Positions 1-8,679 of a DNA stretch of 64,000 nt are shown piece by piece (the stretch's first letter is position 1; every line of letters begins with the position of its first letter). The position numbers and the translations under genes were made by a program. Location of the stretch: contig CAUJHH010000020.1 of assembly GCA_963204725.1 (NCBI GenBank), forward strand, positions 1 to 64,000, written 5' to 3'. The stretch comes from Planctomycetota bacterium. GTDB lineage: Bacteria > Planctomycetota > Phycisphaerae > Phycisphaerales > UBA1924. A model generated the notes under the pieces. The model ran no database searches. It saw only the letters and a list, made by a program, of their open reading frames with translations, and was not told the origin of the DNA.

Positions 1-123
1 AAACCGCACAAGGTGGCCATGGCCGCGTGCATGCGCAAGCTCCTGACCATCCTCAACGCGCTCGTCCGAGATGACATGCTCTGGGGACAAAAGACCTCCA
101 CAAAACCATCGATCAAACCTTGA
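1..123 (+). CDS. IS110-family transposase, C-terminal end (partial)
   Basis: The window opens inside a reading frame whose last 40 residues (KPHKVAMAACMRKLLTILNA..., then LVRDDMLWG) match the end of IS110/IS116-type transposases, which typically finish with a K-x-A-x-x-A-x-M-R-K-L-L helix after the transposase_20 domain. The stop is TGA at 121-123. The catalytic DEDD and serine parts lie outside the window, so it cannot be told whether the element is intact. IS110 elements usually lack terminal inverted repeats, and none is visible after the stop. Confidence 0.75.
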   Translation, partial: KPHKVAMAACMRKLLTILNALVRDDMLWGQKTSTKPSIKP

Positions 124-263
124 CCTCACACACAGTCGCTCTGTGGTGAACCCCCCTTCCTCCGTCGGGCCTTCGCCCTCTCGCGCGCCCCCGCGTTGAA
201 CGCCTCTCTCCCACGCACGCATCCGGATCGGGCTTCGCGATTGAGCGCGGGGCGGGCTCACCC

Positions 264-269
264 TACACT
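264..269 (+). promoter_or_regulatory. -10-like hexamer TACACT, leaderless start of tmk
   Basis: TACACT lies 6 nt before the GTG start of tmk and there is no Shine-Dalgarno-like sequence in the gap. A transcript started from it would begin at or next to the start codon. This is one of at least eight such arrangements in the window. No good -35 box is visible. Confidence 0.45.
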
Positions 270-275
270 CGGCGC

Positions 276-962
276 GTGACGGACACCTCTTTCCTCAAGC
301 AACTCGGCGGCCGGTTCATCGTCCTCGACGGGCCGGACGGCTCCGGCAAGTCCACGCAGTATCGGCGTCTGGCGGACGACGCGGCGGCGGCGGGCGTTGT
401 CGTATGCGAGGTTCGCGAGCCGGGGGGGACGCAGGTCGGGGAGCAGATCAGGAACATCCTGCTCGATCGATCGAGCGAGATGACGATGCTCTGCGAGATG
501 ATGCTGTATATGGCGAGCCGCGCACAATTGGTGGAGCAGAAGGTGGTGCCGGCGATGGCGCGCGGAGAGCTTGTGCTTGCCGATCGCTTCATCTCTTCGA
601 CGCTGGCGTATCAGGGGAGCGCGGGGGGCCTGCCCGAGGCGGACATCCTGGCTGTCGGCGACGTGGCGACGCTGCGGCTGAAACCGGATCTGGTGCTGAT
701 CTTCGATGTTGACGCGGAGACGGCGGCGCGGCGGACGTCAGGGGTGGAAAAGAAGGGGCGGAAGCCGATGCCGGTGCAGGGGCCGTCGCTCTTTGCGGAT
801 CGGATCGAGCAGCGGGGGAATGAGTTCCAGTGCCGCGTGAGGGAGGGGTACCTGGTGCAGGCGCGGAAGCACGCGGACCGGTACGCGGTGGTGGATGCGA
901 GCAAGGGGCCGGACGAGGTGTACGCGCAGACGCTGGGCGTGCTTCAGCGGCTGCGTAAGTGA
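276..962 (+). CDS. tmk: thymidylate kinase
   Basis: Phosphorylates dTMP to dTDP with ATP, a cytosolic step of dTTP synthesis. The 228-aa product has the P-loop GPDGSGKST at about residues 18-26, an EPGG motif near 48-51, and the nucleoside-binding motif DRFISSTLAYQG near 103-114. It is slightly longer than the usual 205-215 aa. The GTG at 276 is chosen because the protein begins just before the beta-strand leading to the P-loop and a -10-like box sits directly upstream. It lies 152 bp after the transposase end and points the same way as plsY. Confidence 0.95.
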   Translation: MTDTSFLKQLGGRFIVLDGPDGSGKSTQYRRLADDAAAAGVVVCEVREPGGTQVGEQIRNILLDRSSEMTMLCEMMLYMASRAQLVEQKVVPAMARGELVLADRFISSTLAYQGSAGGLPEADILAVGDVATLRLKPDLVLIFDVDAETAARRTSGVEKKGRKPMPVQGPSLFADRIEQRGNEFQCRVREGYLVQARKHADRYAVVDASKGPDEVYAQTLGVLQRLRK

Positions 963-1091
963 AGAGTTGGAACGCGAAGGGCGCGAAGATCGCGAAGAAG
1001 CGTCTGAACGCGGAGGATCGCGGAGAGGGCGGACGGGTGGAAAGAAGGACAAGAAGAGCGGGAGACATTGGCAGAAGGCGAGTATCTCATC

Positions 1092-1115
1092 GTGACTTCG
1101 TGACTTTGTGACTTC
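1092..1115 (+). repeat. three tandem octamers GTGACTTC/GTGACTTT before plsY
   Basis: GTGACTTC, GTGACTTT and GTGACTTC follow one another without gaps and end one base before the plsY ATG. The reverse complement GAAGTCAC is almost the unit of the 13-copy array at 8573-8676 (GGAGTCAC), so this may be the same repeat family in the opposite orientation. Confidence 0.7.
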
Positions 1116-1116
1116 G

Positions 1117-1827
1117 ATGCTGCACTTCTTCCTTCCCATCATCGGCTTCATCTCTGGCTCATTGCCATTCGGGCTGTGGATCGCGCGGGCCAAGGGCGTG
1201 GACATTCGGGCGCACGGGAGCGGGAATATCGGCGCGACGAACGTCTTGCGCGTGATGGGGCGCGGGCCGGGGATGCTCTGCTTCGCGCTCGACGTGCTGA
1301 AGGGGCTTGTGCCAACGGTGGCGGCGGGCGTGCTCCTTGGCATGATCCGGTTCGGGGGAGGGGACGATGCGGGAGTGGCGGCGGAGTCGAGCGTGTGGCT
1401 GCACATGCTGACGGGCGTCGCGGCGATCCTGGGGCACATGTTCACGCCGCTCGCGGGGTTCAAGGGCGGGAAGGGTGTGGCGACGGCGTTCGGGGTGTTG
1501 CTGGGTGTGTGGCCCTTGATGACGTGCGCGGTGCTGCTCGCGCTTGGGGCGTGGATTGTGGTGTTCAAGGTGTGGCGGATGGTTGGGATCGCGTCGGTGG
1601 CGGCAGCGGCGGTTGTGCCGCTGGCGGTGCTGGGGCTCGGGACGATCGATGACTCGCTGCGGTGGCGGACGCCTCACCTTGTGGTGGCGGCGGTGCTGGC
1701 GGCGCTGGTGATCTGGAAGCACCGTGGGAACATCCAGCGGACGATTGCGGGGACCGAGCCGCGGTTCGTGAAGAAGCGCCATGCGTCGGAATCCGAGGTT
1801 GGTTCGCAGGGGTCGGAGCCGTCGTGA
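1117..1827 (+). CDS. plsY: glycerol-3-phosphate acyltransferase PlsY
   Basis: Integral membrane enzyme that transfers the acyl group of acyl-phosphate to the sn-1 position of glycerol-3-phosphate, the first step of phospholipid synthesis. The 236-aa product shows the family motifs SGSLPFG near the N-terminus, GSGNIGATNVLR at about 40-51, and GHMFTPLAGFKGGKGVAT at about 108-125, spread over several hydrophobic segments. The C-terminus (ERTIAGTEPRF) is also typical. ATG 1117 is preferred over the in-frame GTG at 1108, which lies inside the octamer repeat. No strong Shine-Dalgarno site is visible because the repeat occupies that space. Confidence 0.93.
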   Translation: MLHFFLPIIGFISGSLPFGLWIARAKGVDIRAHGSGNIGATNVLRVMGRGPGMLCFALDVLKGLVPTVAAGVLLGMIRFGGGDDAGVAAESSVWLHMLTGVAAILGHMFTPLAGFKGGKGVATAFGVLLGVWPLMTCAVLLALGAWIVVFKVWRMVGIASVAAAAVVPLAVLGLGTIDDSLRWRTPHLVVAAVLAALVIWKHRGNIQRTIAGTEPRFVKKRHASESEVGSQGSEPS

Positions 1828-2069
1828 GCCCGCGTTCGGCGCGAGTTCTCGGACGTGCGGTGAGCCATCGCGAAGTTGTTCCGTTCTTGGCAGGATCGCG
1901 TGCGGATCGCCGATAACTGGCGTGGCCGCTTGGTGCGAGCGTGAAGTCGCGCAAGTTGTGCCGGATCCGCAACCTTCGATGGGCATGGATGCTCGATCGT
2001 TGGGAGCGGGGAGCAAGCTCCGAGGGCGGACGGTCGATCAAAGCCGTGCCGCTGGGACAGGAGTGCGAC

Positions 2070-2333
2070 ATGCCGAAGCTTCGTTTGATCAAGGACGACC
2101 CGAGACTGCAGGACATCATTCCGTTTCCTTCGGGACTCGGTGGTCGGATCGGGGCGCGAGTGAGCGGGCAGTATGGCGCGGTGCCGGGTCGGATGGCCGA
2201 GGGATCGGCGCAGGACCTTGAGCACGAGTTGCTGGGGACGATCGATCGGATGCAGGGGCAGCTCGACGAGTTGTCGGACATGCTCGGCCCGATCCCGTTG
2301 TTCCCGAGAGACGATCGCCCGACTGCGGCGTGA
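2070..2333 (+). CDS. small hypothetical protein
   Basis: An 87-aa protein beginning MPKLRLIKDDPRLQDIIPF. The start is set by GGGACAGGAG at 2053-2062, seven nt before the ATG; longer upstream in-frame starts lack a binding site. The middle is Gly/Arg-rich and the end (LEHELLGTIDRMQGQLDELSDML) is predicted to be an amphipathic helix or short coiled coil. I do not recognise a family. It stands alone between plsY and the convergent HTH gene. Confidence 0.6.
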   Translation: MPKLRLIKDDPRLQDIIPFPSGLGGRIGARVSGQYGAVPGRMAEGSAQDLEHELLGTIDRMQGQLDELSDMLGPIPLFPRDDRPTAA

Positions 2334-2462
2334 GTGGAGTGGCGGCGGCGAGAGCCGCCGGTCTTTCAAGCGATGTCAGTGACGGGCATGGTCGAGAGAC
2401 CGTGCCCGTTTGTGTTTGGGGGCATCGATCGCGAGGGATGCATCGGGATCGAGTGGGCAAGG

Positions 2463-2499
2463 CGAAAGAAAGAACCCCCGGATTCAATTCGTGGGTTCT
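2463..2499 (-). terminator. Rho-independent terminator for the HTH-membrane gene
   Basis: On the minus strand AGAACCC (2499-2493) pairs with GGGTTCT (2477-2471) across a loop of about 15 nt, followed by TTCTTTC. It lies about 40 bp after the stop of the gene ending at 2539. Confidence 0.5.
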
Positions 2500-2538
2500 G
2501 GAATCACCAGTTCATTCGGGGCCGTCTGAGGAAAGGAA

Positions 2539-3360
2539 TCAGCGGGCGTTCTTCAGCATGACGAAGCCGAGGATCGCGGCGACGACGGTCACGCCGGCGA
2601 GGCCGCCGACGATGGCCATGAAGTTGCCACCGACCATGGCGAGGATGGCGGCGCCGCCGCCGGTCATGGCCATGAGGATGACGACGGCCGTGAAGGCGAG
2701 GGCGAGGACCATGCCGATGGAGAGGCCGGCGGCGAGTCCGGAGCCGGGGCCATCGATCACCTCGGCGAGGACCATGGTGGGCGCGGCGGCTGAGGCGGCG
2801 GCGGTGATGTCCGACGCGGCGGAGGTTGTCTCGAAGAGTGCGGCGGCCTCACCGGTGCCGCCGGGGCTGGTGCTGCCCAGGGCGGTCTCGGCCTGGGTCT
2901 CGCCTCCGTAGACGTCTTCCAGGAGGTCGGCACCGAGGGATGTGTCGTCGGCCTCGCGGGTCATGTCGAGGAGGCCGGAGCCGGAGCCACCCGCGTCGCC
3001 GGGGGAGAATCCGGCGGAGGGGGAGGTTGTGATCTGGGTGGCGGCCATGGGGTCGGCCGAGTCGGTGTCTTCGGTCTCGAAGATGGAGATGCCGGTCTGG
3101 TCCTTGGGGTTGTCGACCTGCATCGAGGGTCCGGAGCCGGAGGATGCGAGGGACATGGGCTCCAGATCGTCGTCGGCGAGGGGGATCATCTCGTCGTCGT
3201 GGCCACCGGAGAGGAGGTCGACCTGGTCGACCTTGAACATCATGCGGTCGCGGTCGCGGAACTCCTGGAGCTGACCGGATTCGGCCATCTGCTTGACCTC
3301 GTCGGGGCTCTTTCCGAGCTTTGCGGCGGCTTCCTCGAGGGTGTAGAACATCTTGGCCAT
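2539..3360 (-). CDS. HTH (excisionase/MerR-type) domain protein with C-terminal membrane segments
   Basis: The 273-aa product begins MAKMFYTLEEAAAKLGKSPD, a helix-turn-helix of the excisionase/MerR type (roughly residues 1-55). An acidic, Ser/Gly/Thr-rich linker of about 130 residues follows, and then hydrophobic stretches from about residue 200 (GLSIGMVLALAFTAVVILMA, GGNFMAIVGG, VTVVAAILGFVML) that should give two or three membrane spans. ATG 3360 starts exactly at the HTH; the 23 extra residues of the longer frame are Arg-rich and unlike the family. A DNA-binding head tied to the membrane recurs in planctomycete genomes. Its function is unknown. Confidence 0.8.
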   Translation of the reverse strand: MAKMFYTLEEAAAKLGKSPDEVKQMAESGQLQEFRDRDRMMFKVDQVDLLSGGHDDEMIPLADDDLEPMSLASSGSGPSMQVDNPKDQTGISIFETEDTDSADPMAATQITTSPSAGFSPGDAGGSGSGLLDMTREADDTSLGADLLEDVYGGETQAETALGSTSPGGTGEAAALFETTSAASDITAAASAAAPTMVLAEVIDGPGSGLAAGLSIGMVLALAFTAVVILMAMTGGGAAILAMVGGNFMAIVGGLAGVTVVAAILGFVMLKNAR

Positions 3361-3706
3361 GGTCGGGACTCCGGAAGATCGGCCGCGGATGGGGCGGCGG
3401 GTGGTCGGGACGCGGTATTCAAGCCGCACGACCCGGCTGGGGTCGAGCGGGGCAGAGACTCTATCTTACGGCGGAACGGGGCGGAGCGGATCCATGGGAT
3501 TCGGGGCTTTGGGGGTGTTCGTCCACAGGATGCCCACAGGGGGAGGGGCATCGGGCAGTGGGCCCGAGACACGAGAAGCCTAAAAAGGCAGCAGGCAGTG
3601 ATCGGGGACCAATCCGAGCACTGCCCATGCCTTGAAGGAGTTCTGCGAACCTCTCATCGCACGACGCGCGCGTCGAGTTGAGCGCGTTGCGATGAGTTCG
3701 TGAGAA
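3361..3706. other. 346-bp gene-free stretch
   Basis: Holds the upstream region of the HTH-membrane gene on the right of 3360 and the 3' end of the PEP-CTERM gene at 3707. Apart from the hairpin at 3584-3625 I see no feature in it; reading frames here have no start signals or recognisable products. Confidence 0.5.
3584..3625 (-). terminator. probable terminator after the PEP-CTERM gene
   Basis: GGCAGTG (3594-3600) pairs with CACTGCC (3619-3625), with an inner TCGG/CCGA pairing. Read on the minus strand the hairpin is followed by CTGCTGCC and TTTTT. The T tract begins some 7 nt after the stem, which is not ideal. Confidence 0.4.
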
Positions 3707-4345
3707 TCAGTTGGAACGGCGACGGCGCGATGAGATGAGGCCGGCGAAGCCGGCGAGCGCGAGCGACGCGGGCGCGGGAACGGCGAAGCCGGGGACCTTG
3801 TCAGAGCCGCCGTTGCTCAGGCCTCGGAAGCGCGCGATGAGGCCGGGCGTGTTGGCGGCATCGAGGAAAGAAGCATCGTTGAGGAGCGCGGCATCGAAGG
3901 CATGGATGGCCCAGACGAAGGTTGCTGTTGCACCGGGCGCGACGCCGTTTGAGGGCTTCCCGCCACCCTCGAACTGGCCCCCGGTGCCGATGCCGCCCGC
4001 GAAGGTGCCGTAGGGCGCGCCGTTGACGGAGCCCGTGTTCGTCAGCCCGGCGACTGAGCTTGAGATCAACGAGGTCCAGGCGCCGGGGTCGAGCGTGTCG
4101 AAGCGGAAGGCGACTGCGGTGAGATAGCCGCCGACGGAGTCGGGTGTGTCGTTTGTGAGGGTGATCGTGAGCTCGCCTACTGAGGCGCTGACGAACTCGT
4201 AAGCCAGCGTGCCGGAGTACGTTGCGCCGGTCTGGGACGCGCTCGAGCCGACATCGCCGAAGAAGGCGTCGGCCGACGCGGAGCCGCAGAGGCAGGCGAC
4301 CGCGGCAGTGGCAGTGGCGATCGTGGCGTGGCGAGTGGTCTTCAT
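3707..4345 (-). CDS. PEP-CTERM-type secreted protein
   Basis: A 212-aa protein with a Sec signal peptide (MKTTRHATIATATAAVACLCGSASA in outline) and a C-terminal sorting tail VPAPASLALAGFAGL followed by SSRRRRSN. PEP-CTERM tails are thought to be cut by an exosortase/archaeosortase after export, so the mature protein is probably surface-bound or released. The middle is beta-rich with no recognised enzyme motif. ATG 4345 has AAAGGAG 6 nt before it; the longer frame has no binding site. It is a clear paralog of the next gene (shared blocks SVAGxTNTGxVNGAPYGTF and GTGGQFEGGG). Confidence 0.85.
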   Translation of the reverse strand: MKTTRHATIATATAAVACLCGSASADAFFGDVGSSASQTGATYSGTLAYEFVSASVGELTITLTNDTPDSVGGYLTAVAFRFDTLDPGAWTSLISSSVAGLTNTGSVNGAPYGTFAGGIGTGGQFEGGGKPSNGVAPGATATFVWAIHAFDAALLNDASFLDAANTPGLIARFRGLSNGGSDKVPGFAVPAPASLALAGFAGLISSRRRRSN

Positions 4346-4536
4346 GGCGTTCTCCTTTGGAAGTGTGCTGGGCCGGGAAATGGCCTTTGGGCTCACCGAA
4401 CACCATGCGGTACAACCAAGGGCTTTGCGTGGAATGCGATGATCGAAGCGCGCGAATGACGAACTCGATCCGGCGTAGGAGGCGAAAGGCACCCAGTGTG
4501 ATGCTGGGAATGGGCGTGGTCTGATAATCAATTTGT

Positions 4537-4573
4537 CGAAAAAGACACAGTGGCCGTGCGAACACGGCCACTG
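4537..4573 (-). terminator. Rho-independent terminator after PEP-CTERM gene 4606-5238
   Basis: A perfect 11-bp stem, CAGTGGCCGTG (4548-4558) with CACGGCCACTG (4563-4573), closed by a CGAA loop on the plus strand. Read on the minus strand it is followed by TGTCTTTTTCG. It separates the two PEP-CTERM paralogs. Confidence 0.8.
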
Positions 4574-4605
4574 CGCGTGGGAATCAATTCATCGGACGGG
4601 GGGAC

Positions 4606-5238
4606 TCAAGCGCGGCGACGGCGCGACGCGACGAGACCGGCGAAGCCGGCGAGCGCGAGCGAGGCGGGCGCGGGGACGAACTCGCCGGGGACCTTATCCG
4701 AGCCGCCGTCGGCCAGGCCGCGGAAGCGGGCGAGGAGACTGGGCTGGTTCGCGGCGTTTGTGAACGAGGAATCGGTGAGCAGCGCTGCGTCGGAGGCGGT
4801 GATCTTCCAGACGTAGGTGCCGGTTGCGCCGATGGCGAGGCCGTTCGCGGGCGAGCCGCCACCCTCGAACTGTCCGCCGGTGCCCGCGCCGCCCATGAAC
4901 GTGCCGTAGGGCGCGCCGTTCACGGTGCCGGTATTGGTCATGCCGGCGACGGAACTGGAGGTCAGGAGCGTGGAAGCGGAGCCATCGGTGGTGTCGAAGC
5001 GGAAGATGACGGCGGTGAGACGGCCGCCGATGAGGGCGGGAGTCTCATTGGTCACGGTGATTGTGAGTTCGCCGATGGAGCCGCCGATGTGTGAGTAGCT
5101 GAGCGTGCCGGAGTAGTTTGATCCGGTGGACTCGGTGCTCGCGCTCATATCGCCGGAGAAGGCGATCGAGCCGAAGGCGGACGAAGTGGAAAGGACAGCA
5201 GCGGCCCAGATGGGCGCGGTAAGCCGGGCACGAAACAT
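4606..5238 (-). CDS. PEP-CTERM-type secreted protein, paralog of 3707-4345
   Basis: A 210-aa protein with an N-terminal signal peptide (MFRARLTAPIWAAAVLSTSSA) and the tail VPAPASLALAGFAGLVASRRRRA. It aligns along its whole length with the downstream gene (FSGDMSAST...SNYSGTLSYS versus FFGDVGSSAS...TYSGTLAYE; shared NGAPYGTF, GGQFEGGG and LLARFRGLADGGSDKVPG). AGGAG lies 9 nt before the ATG. The pair arose by tandem duplication; each has its own terminator. Function unknown. Confidence 0.85.
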   Translation of the reverse strand: MFRARLTAPIWAAAVLSTSSAFGSIAFSGDMSASTESTGSNYSGTLSYSHIGGSIGELTITVTNETPALIGGRLTAVIFRFDTTDGSASTLLTSSSVAGMTNTGTVNGAPYGTFMGGAGTGGQFEGGGSPANGLAIGATGTYVWKITASDAALLTDSSFTNAANQPSLLARFRGLADGGSDKVPGEFVPAPASLALAGFAGLVASRRRRA

Positions 5239-5430
5239 GTTCTCATCTCCTGTTCAGGTTCTCTTGTCGGTCCGGCACGTTATGAGGGTGCCGCCATAAC
5301 AGAGATTACGCATGAAGGGGTGTTTTTCGATGACGAATTCTGTATTTTCCACCCAATTTTGGCCACAAAACGCCCTTTTTTCGGCCGCACTACCCAAACG
5401 GAATTCTGATGTGAGGTTCTCGGATGTTCG

Positions 5431-6930
5431 TTATCGGAATCTGACTGGGCGGAGGTAGGTGAAGGATCGCCAGAGCCATTCCATGGGGCCGATCGAGAAG
5501 GCGCGGAACCAGAGCGTGCTGATGAGGAGCTGGCAGGAGAATGTGCCGAGCACGATCGCGACCTTCTCGATCGGGTCGAGCGTGCCGAAGAGCGCGAAGC
5601 CATAGAAGTAGCAGAGCGTGGTGCCGACGAGAGTCTGCGTGAGGTAGTTCGTCAGGGCCATGCGGCCCGTGCAGGCGAGCGGCTTGAGGGACCGTGAGAG
5701 GAGGGAGTCGGGCGCTCGCGAGGCGCGCGTGGAGAGGATCGCGGCGGCCGAGAGGAACGCCAATGGGATCAGGAGCGCGGTGAGCTGGTGCACGCCCTGC
5801 CAGAGAACGAAGGAGGGCGGGAGCTTTCCGCCCTGGTGCGGGAATCCGTGCATCTGGTTCCAGGAAGCGAAGAGAGAGGCGGGCGCGGCGATGAGGAGCG
5901 CGCTCGCGATAAGCGCGACGTGGATGCGATGGCGCGTCGGAGAGAAGAAGTCCGCGCGGATGAGGCCTGCGCCGAGGATGAAGAGGCCGATGATGCGGGG
6001 GATTCCTCCAAAGAGGATGTAGATCTGGATGAATCCCCAGGTCACGGAGCGAAACGCGGCGAGGTCCATCCAGGGGCCCTCGCGATAGGCGATGGTTTCG
6101 GCTTCGGACCACTCTTCGGATTGGCCGGACTTTCCGGTTTTGAAGGCATCGATGATGAACGCCCAGCCGCGGAGAGGAGGGGCCGGATCAGCGGAGGGTT
6201 CGGCGTCGGCAGGCGGCGCCGTGTCGGCGGGCGACTCTGCATCGGGAGTCGTGGCTGGTTCGGAGGTCGGGGGTGTTTCGACGGCCGATGGCTCGACGGG
6301 GGCGGGCTCGGAGGTTGGCTCTGTGGTGACGATGGGGGCGGGAGCGGCGCGCTCGGAGGTCGGCGCGGCCGGCTGTCCGGTCCCGAAGATGACACCGGCC
6401 AAGGTCATCAGGAGGATGATGGAATCGCCGGCGAGTGTGAGCGTGGCTCCGATCGCGATGAGGATCCTCGCGCTCAGCCGCCGGCAGAGGAGCAGGGCGA
6501 GCGAGCACATCGCGTAGATAAAGAGGATGTCGCCGAACCAGAGCAGGTGGGCGTGCATGAGCCCGAGCGCGGCGAGGAATCCGAAGCGGCGGAGCGCGAC
6601 GGATGTGGGCGAGGAGTGTCGCGCCTGGACGCGATCGGTGAGGATGATGAATCCCATGCCGAAGAGGAGCGAGAAGAGCGTGTAGAACTTGGACTCGAAG
6701 AGGCCGTGGGTGATGAGGCCCCAGAGGAGCTCTGCATTGGTCGCGGTGGCGGGGTCGACGGGGACCATGTACTGGCCGGCGGGCTCTGCGAAGGCCCCGA
6801 TGTTCATGACGAAGATGCCCAGGAGGGCGAATCCACGCGCGATGTCCATTGCCCCGATGCGTTCGGAATAGGGGACCGGGGCGGGGGGCGGGGGAGAAGA
6901 GACGTGAACGGGCGGTTCGGCAGCGGTCAT
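5431..6930 (-). CDS. DUF418 (YeiB-like) membrane protein with a Pro/Ala/Glu-rich insert
   Basis: A 499-aa polytopic membrane protein. The N-terminus (SERIGAMDIARGFALLGIFVMNIG) and C-terminal part (SLKPLACTGRMALTNYLTQT, GPMEWLWRSFTYL) are characteristic of the DUF418/YeiB family, whose function is not established. Between about residues 180 and 265 there is an insert rich in Pro, Ala, Thr and Glu (repeats like TSEPAPVEPS and SPADTAPPADAEPS) that should be a flexible loop outside the membrane. The start is the first ATG before the family domain. It is divergent from the beta-helix array. Confidence 0.88.
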   Translation of the reverse strand: MTAAEPPVHVSSPPPPAPVPYSERIGAMDIARGFALLGIFVMNIGAFAEPAGQYMVPVDPATATNAELLWGLITHGLFESKFYTLFSLLFGMGFIILTDRVQARHSSPTSVALRRFGFLAALGLMHAHLLWFGDILFIYAMCSLALLLCRRLSARILIAIGATLTLAGDSIILLMTLAGVIFGTGQPAAPTSERAAPAPIVTTEPTSEPAPVEPSAVETPPTSEPATTPDAESPADTAPPADAEPSADPAPPLRGWAFIIDAFKTGKSGQSEEWSEAETIAYREGPWMDLAAFRSVTWGFIQIYILFGGIPRIIGLFILGAGLIRADFFSPTRHRIHVALIASALLIAAPASLFASWNQMHGFPHQGGKLPPSFVLWQGVHQLTALLIPLAFLSAAAILSTRASRAPDSLLSRSLKPLACTGRMALTNYLTQTLVGTTLCYFYGFALFGTLDPIEKVAIVLGTFSCQLLISTLWFRAFSIGPMEWLWRSFTYLRPVRFR

Positions 6931-7246
6931 CGGGGCCTCCCTTGAGCGGGCGTGCGCGGGCCTGATGCCAGTCTATGTTGGGGGGATGGCGGGGAGGGTT
7001 GCGGGCCAAGGGTGCGCGCGCGGACGGTTGGGCACGATCGAGTCGGAATCAGGACTTTCGGGGAGAGTCTGGCAGGATGGGTAAGAAGGGGGGCGGGGCA
7101 CGGGGACTGGGGGCAAGTTGATGTTCGTCGGGCGCGCGTGTGGGGGCGAGATGGTGCTTTGTGGGGAGATGCTGCCCGGGTATCTTCGTCGGATCTGGAG
7201 TCGGATCTGGGAGAGGCGCGGGCCGTCTGGAACTGGAGGTCTGGCA
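6931..7246. other. 316-bp divergent intergenic region
   Basis: Separates the minus-strand DUF418 gene from the plus-strand beta-helix array. On the minus strand a -10-like TAGACT sits at 6976-6971, about 40 nt before the DUF418 start. Nothing else is recognised; the in-frame extension of the beta-helix ORF into this stretch has no start signal. Confidence 0.4.
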
Positions 7247-8572
7247 ATGAATCGGATGCGTGTGTGGCGTGCCGCGTCGGCGGCGGCGGTCGGTGTGTGC
7301 GTTGCTGGCGGCGCGATCGCCGGACCGATCACGCCCCCACCGGGGCCGGTGGCGAGCACGGGGAAGACCATTGCAGAGGTTGAGCCGCGGATCGCGATCA
7401 ACCTGACGAACACGCCGGGGGACGCGAACAGCGTGTTCAAGATCACGGCGCGCGGGTCGTATTACCTGAGTGAGAACGTTGCGGGTGCGAGCGGCAAGCA
7501 CGGGATCGAGATCACGGCGAGCAACGTGACGCTGGACCTGAACGGGTTCTCGCTGGTGGGCGGATCGGGTTCGCTGGACGGGGTGAACATCGCGACATCA
7601 CGCGGCGTGAACATCCGTGTTCACAACGGGATGATCCAGTCGTGGGGAGGTAGCGGCCTGAAGATGGAGTACAACGCCGGGAACCCGCCCCAGGGGTCGA
7701 TCGTCGGGATCCACGCGAACAACAACGGCGCCGACGGGATCGTGGTGGAGTTCAACAGCGAGGTGATCGACTGCGTCGCGACGGACAATGTCGGGGACGG
7801 CATCAAGGGCGGGAGCATCGCGCAGATCACGGGTTGCCAGGCGTCCTCCAATGGCGGCGACGGGATCTATTCGGGCCAGATGAGCGTGGTGACCGAGTGC
7901 CGCGCGACGGGCAACGACGGCACCGGATTCGCGCTCGCCTTGGGGAGCGTCATCAGCGACAGCGTGGCCGCGGGCAACGCGGTGGGCATCACGGGGCAGG
8001 GGTGTGTGATCCGGTCGTGCATCGCTCACACCAATGCGGGGAACGGCATCGACTCGTTCGAGGGGTGCACGATTCTGGATTGCGCGGCGTATCGCAACGG
8101 CGGAGATGGGATCGAGGGCTCGACGGCAACGGTGGTGTCGCGGTGCAGCGCAACGGACAACGACGCGAACGGGATCGTGGTTTCGAGCGGCTCGACGGTG
8201 CAGGAGTGCGTGGCTCGTCTGAACGGGCTCAACGGCATCCAGGTGGCTGGGGCGTCGCTGATCCTCGGGAACCAGTGCTCATCCAATGGGCAGGATCCGG
8301 CGGGCGGCGCGGGGATTCTTGTTTCCTCAACCGACAGCAAGATTGAGGGAAACAACTGCACGAGCCAGGACATCGGTATCAAGGTCAGCTCTTCCGGGAG
8401 CATCATCGTGAGGAACACGTGCTCGGGGAACACGCTGCAGTGGGACATCGCGGCCAGCAACTACTACGGCCCGATCATCAATCGTGTGGGCGTGGCAACG
8501 GCGGCGGTGAGCGGCACGAGCGCGTCATCGACGCTGGGCAGCACGGATGCGAATGCGAACTTTACGTATTAG
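7247..8572 (+). CDS. secreted right-handed beta-helix protein 1 of 5
   Basis: A 441-aa protein with a signal peptide (MNRMRVWRAASAAAVGVCVA) cleaved near AIA/GPITPPPGPV. The next segment, TGKTIAEVEPRIAIN through GSYYLSEN, is nearly identical in all five tandem paralogs. The rest is a series of short coils with the pattern G-x-x-I-x-x-C-x-A-x-x-N-x-G-x-G-I, typical of parallel beta-helix (pectate-lyase-like) folds. No catalytic residues can be pointed to. It ends STLGSTDANANFTY. Start chosen at ATG 7247 with CTGGAGG 7 nt upstream; the longer frame adds a Trp/Arg-rich stretch that is not signal-like. Confidence 0.85.
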   Translation: MNRMRVWRAASAAAVGVCVAGGAIAGPITPPPGPVASTGKTIAEVEPRIAINLTNTPGDANSVFKITARGSYYLSENVAGASGKHGIEITASNVTLDLNGFSLVGGSGSLDGVNIATSRGVNIRVHNGMIQSWGGSGLKMEYNAGNPPQGSIVGIHANNNGADGIVVEFNSEVIDCVATDNVGDGIKGGSIAQITGCQASSNGGDGIYSGQMSVVTECRATGNDGTGFALALGSVISDSVAAGNAVGITGQGCVIRSCIAHTNAGNGIDSFEGCTILDCAAYRNGGDGIEGSTATVVSRCSATDNDANGIVVSSGSTVQECVARLNGLNGIQVAGASLILGNQCSSNGQDPAGGAGILVSSTDSKIEGNNCTSQDIGIKVSSSGSIIVRNTCSGNTLQWDIAASNYYGPIINRVGVATAAVSGTSASSTLGSTDANANFTY

Positions 8573-8676
8573 GAAGTCAGGGAGTCAGGGAGTCACGGAG
8601 TCACGGAGTCACGGAGTCACGGAGTCACGGAGTCACGGAGTCACGGAGTCACGGAGTCACGGAGTCACGGAGTCAC
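8573..8676 (+). repeat. 13-unit tandem octamer array, unit GGAGTCAC
   Basis: Starting right after the stop codon of the previous gene, thirteen 8-bp units follow without interruption: GAAGTCAG, GGAGTCAG, then eleven identical GGAGTCAC. The array ends 3 nt before the next ATG, so its last GGAG lies 7 nt from the start codon and acts as the Shine-Dalgarno site. The array therefore holds 12 copies of GGAG in a row. The identity of eleven units suggests recent slippage. Confidence 0.95.
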
Positions 8677-8679
8677 GCG

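Noticed and set aside
124-275. Right end of the IS110-type element with inverted repeats or a bridge-RNA region
   Set aside because: I looked for a terminal repeat or stable structure between the transposase stop and tmk and found none convincing; the other end of the element is outside the window.
8573-8676. CRISPR array
   Set aside because: The units are 8 bp, adjacent and identical, with no spacers and no cas genes nearby.
8419-8679. N-terminal extension of the second beta-helix gene encoding SRSHGVTE repeats
   Set aside because: The repeats come from the octamer array read as codons; the array sits between a stop codon and a proper signal-peptide start, and functions better as leader sequence.
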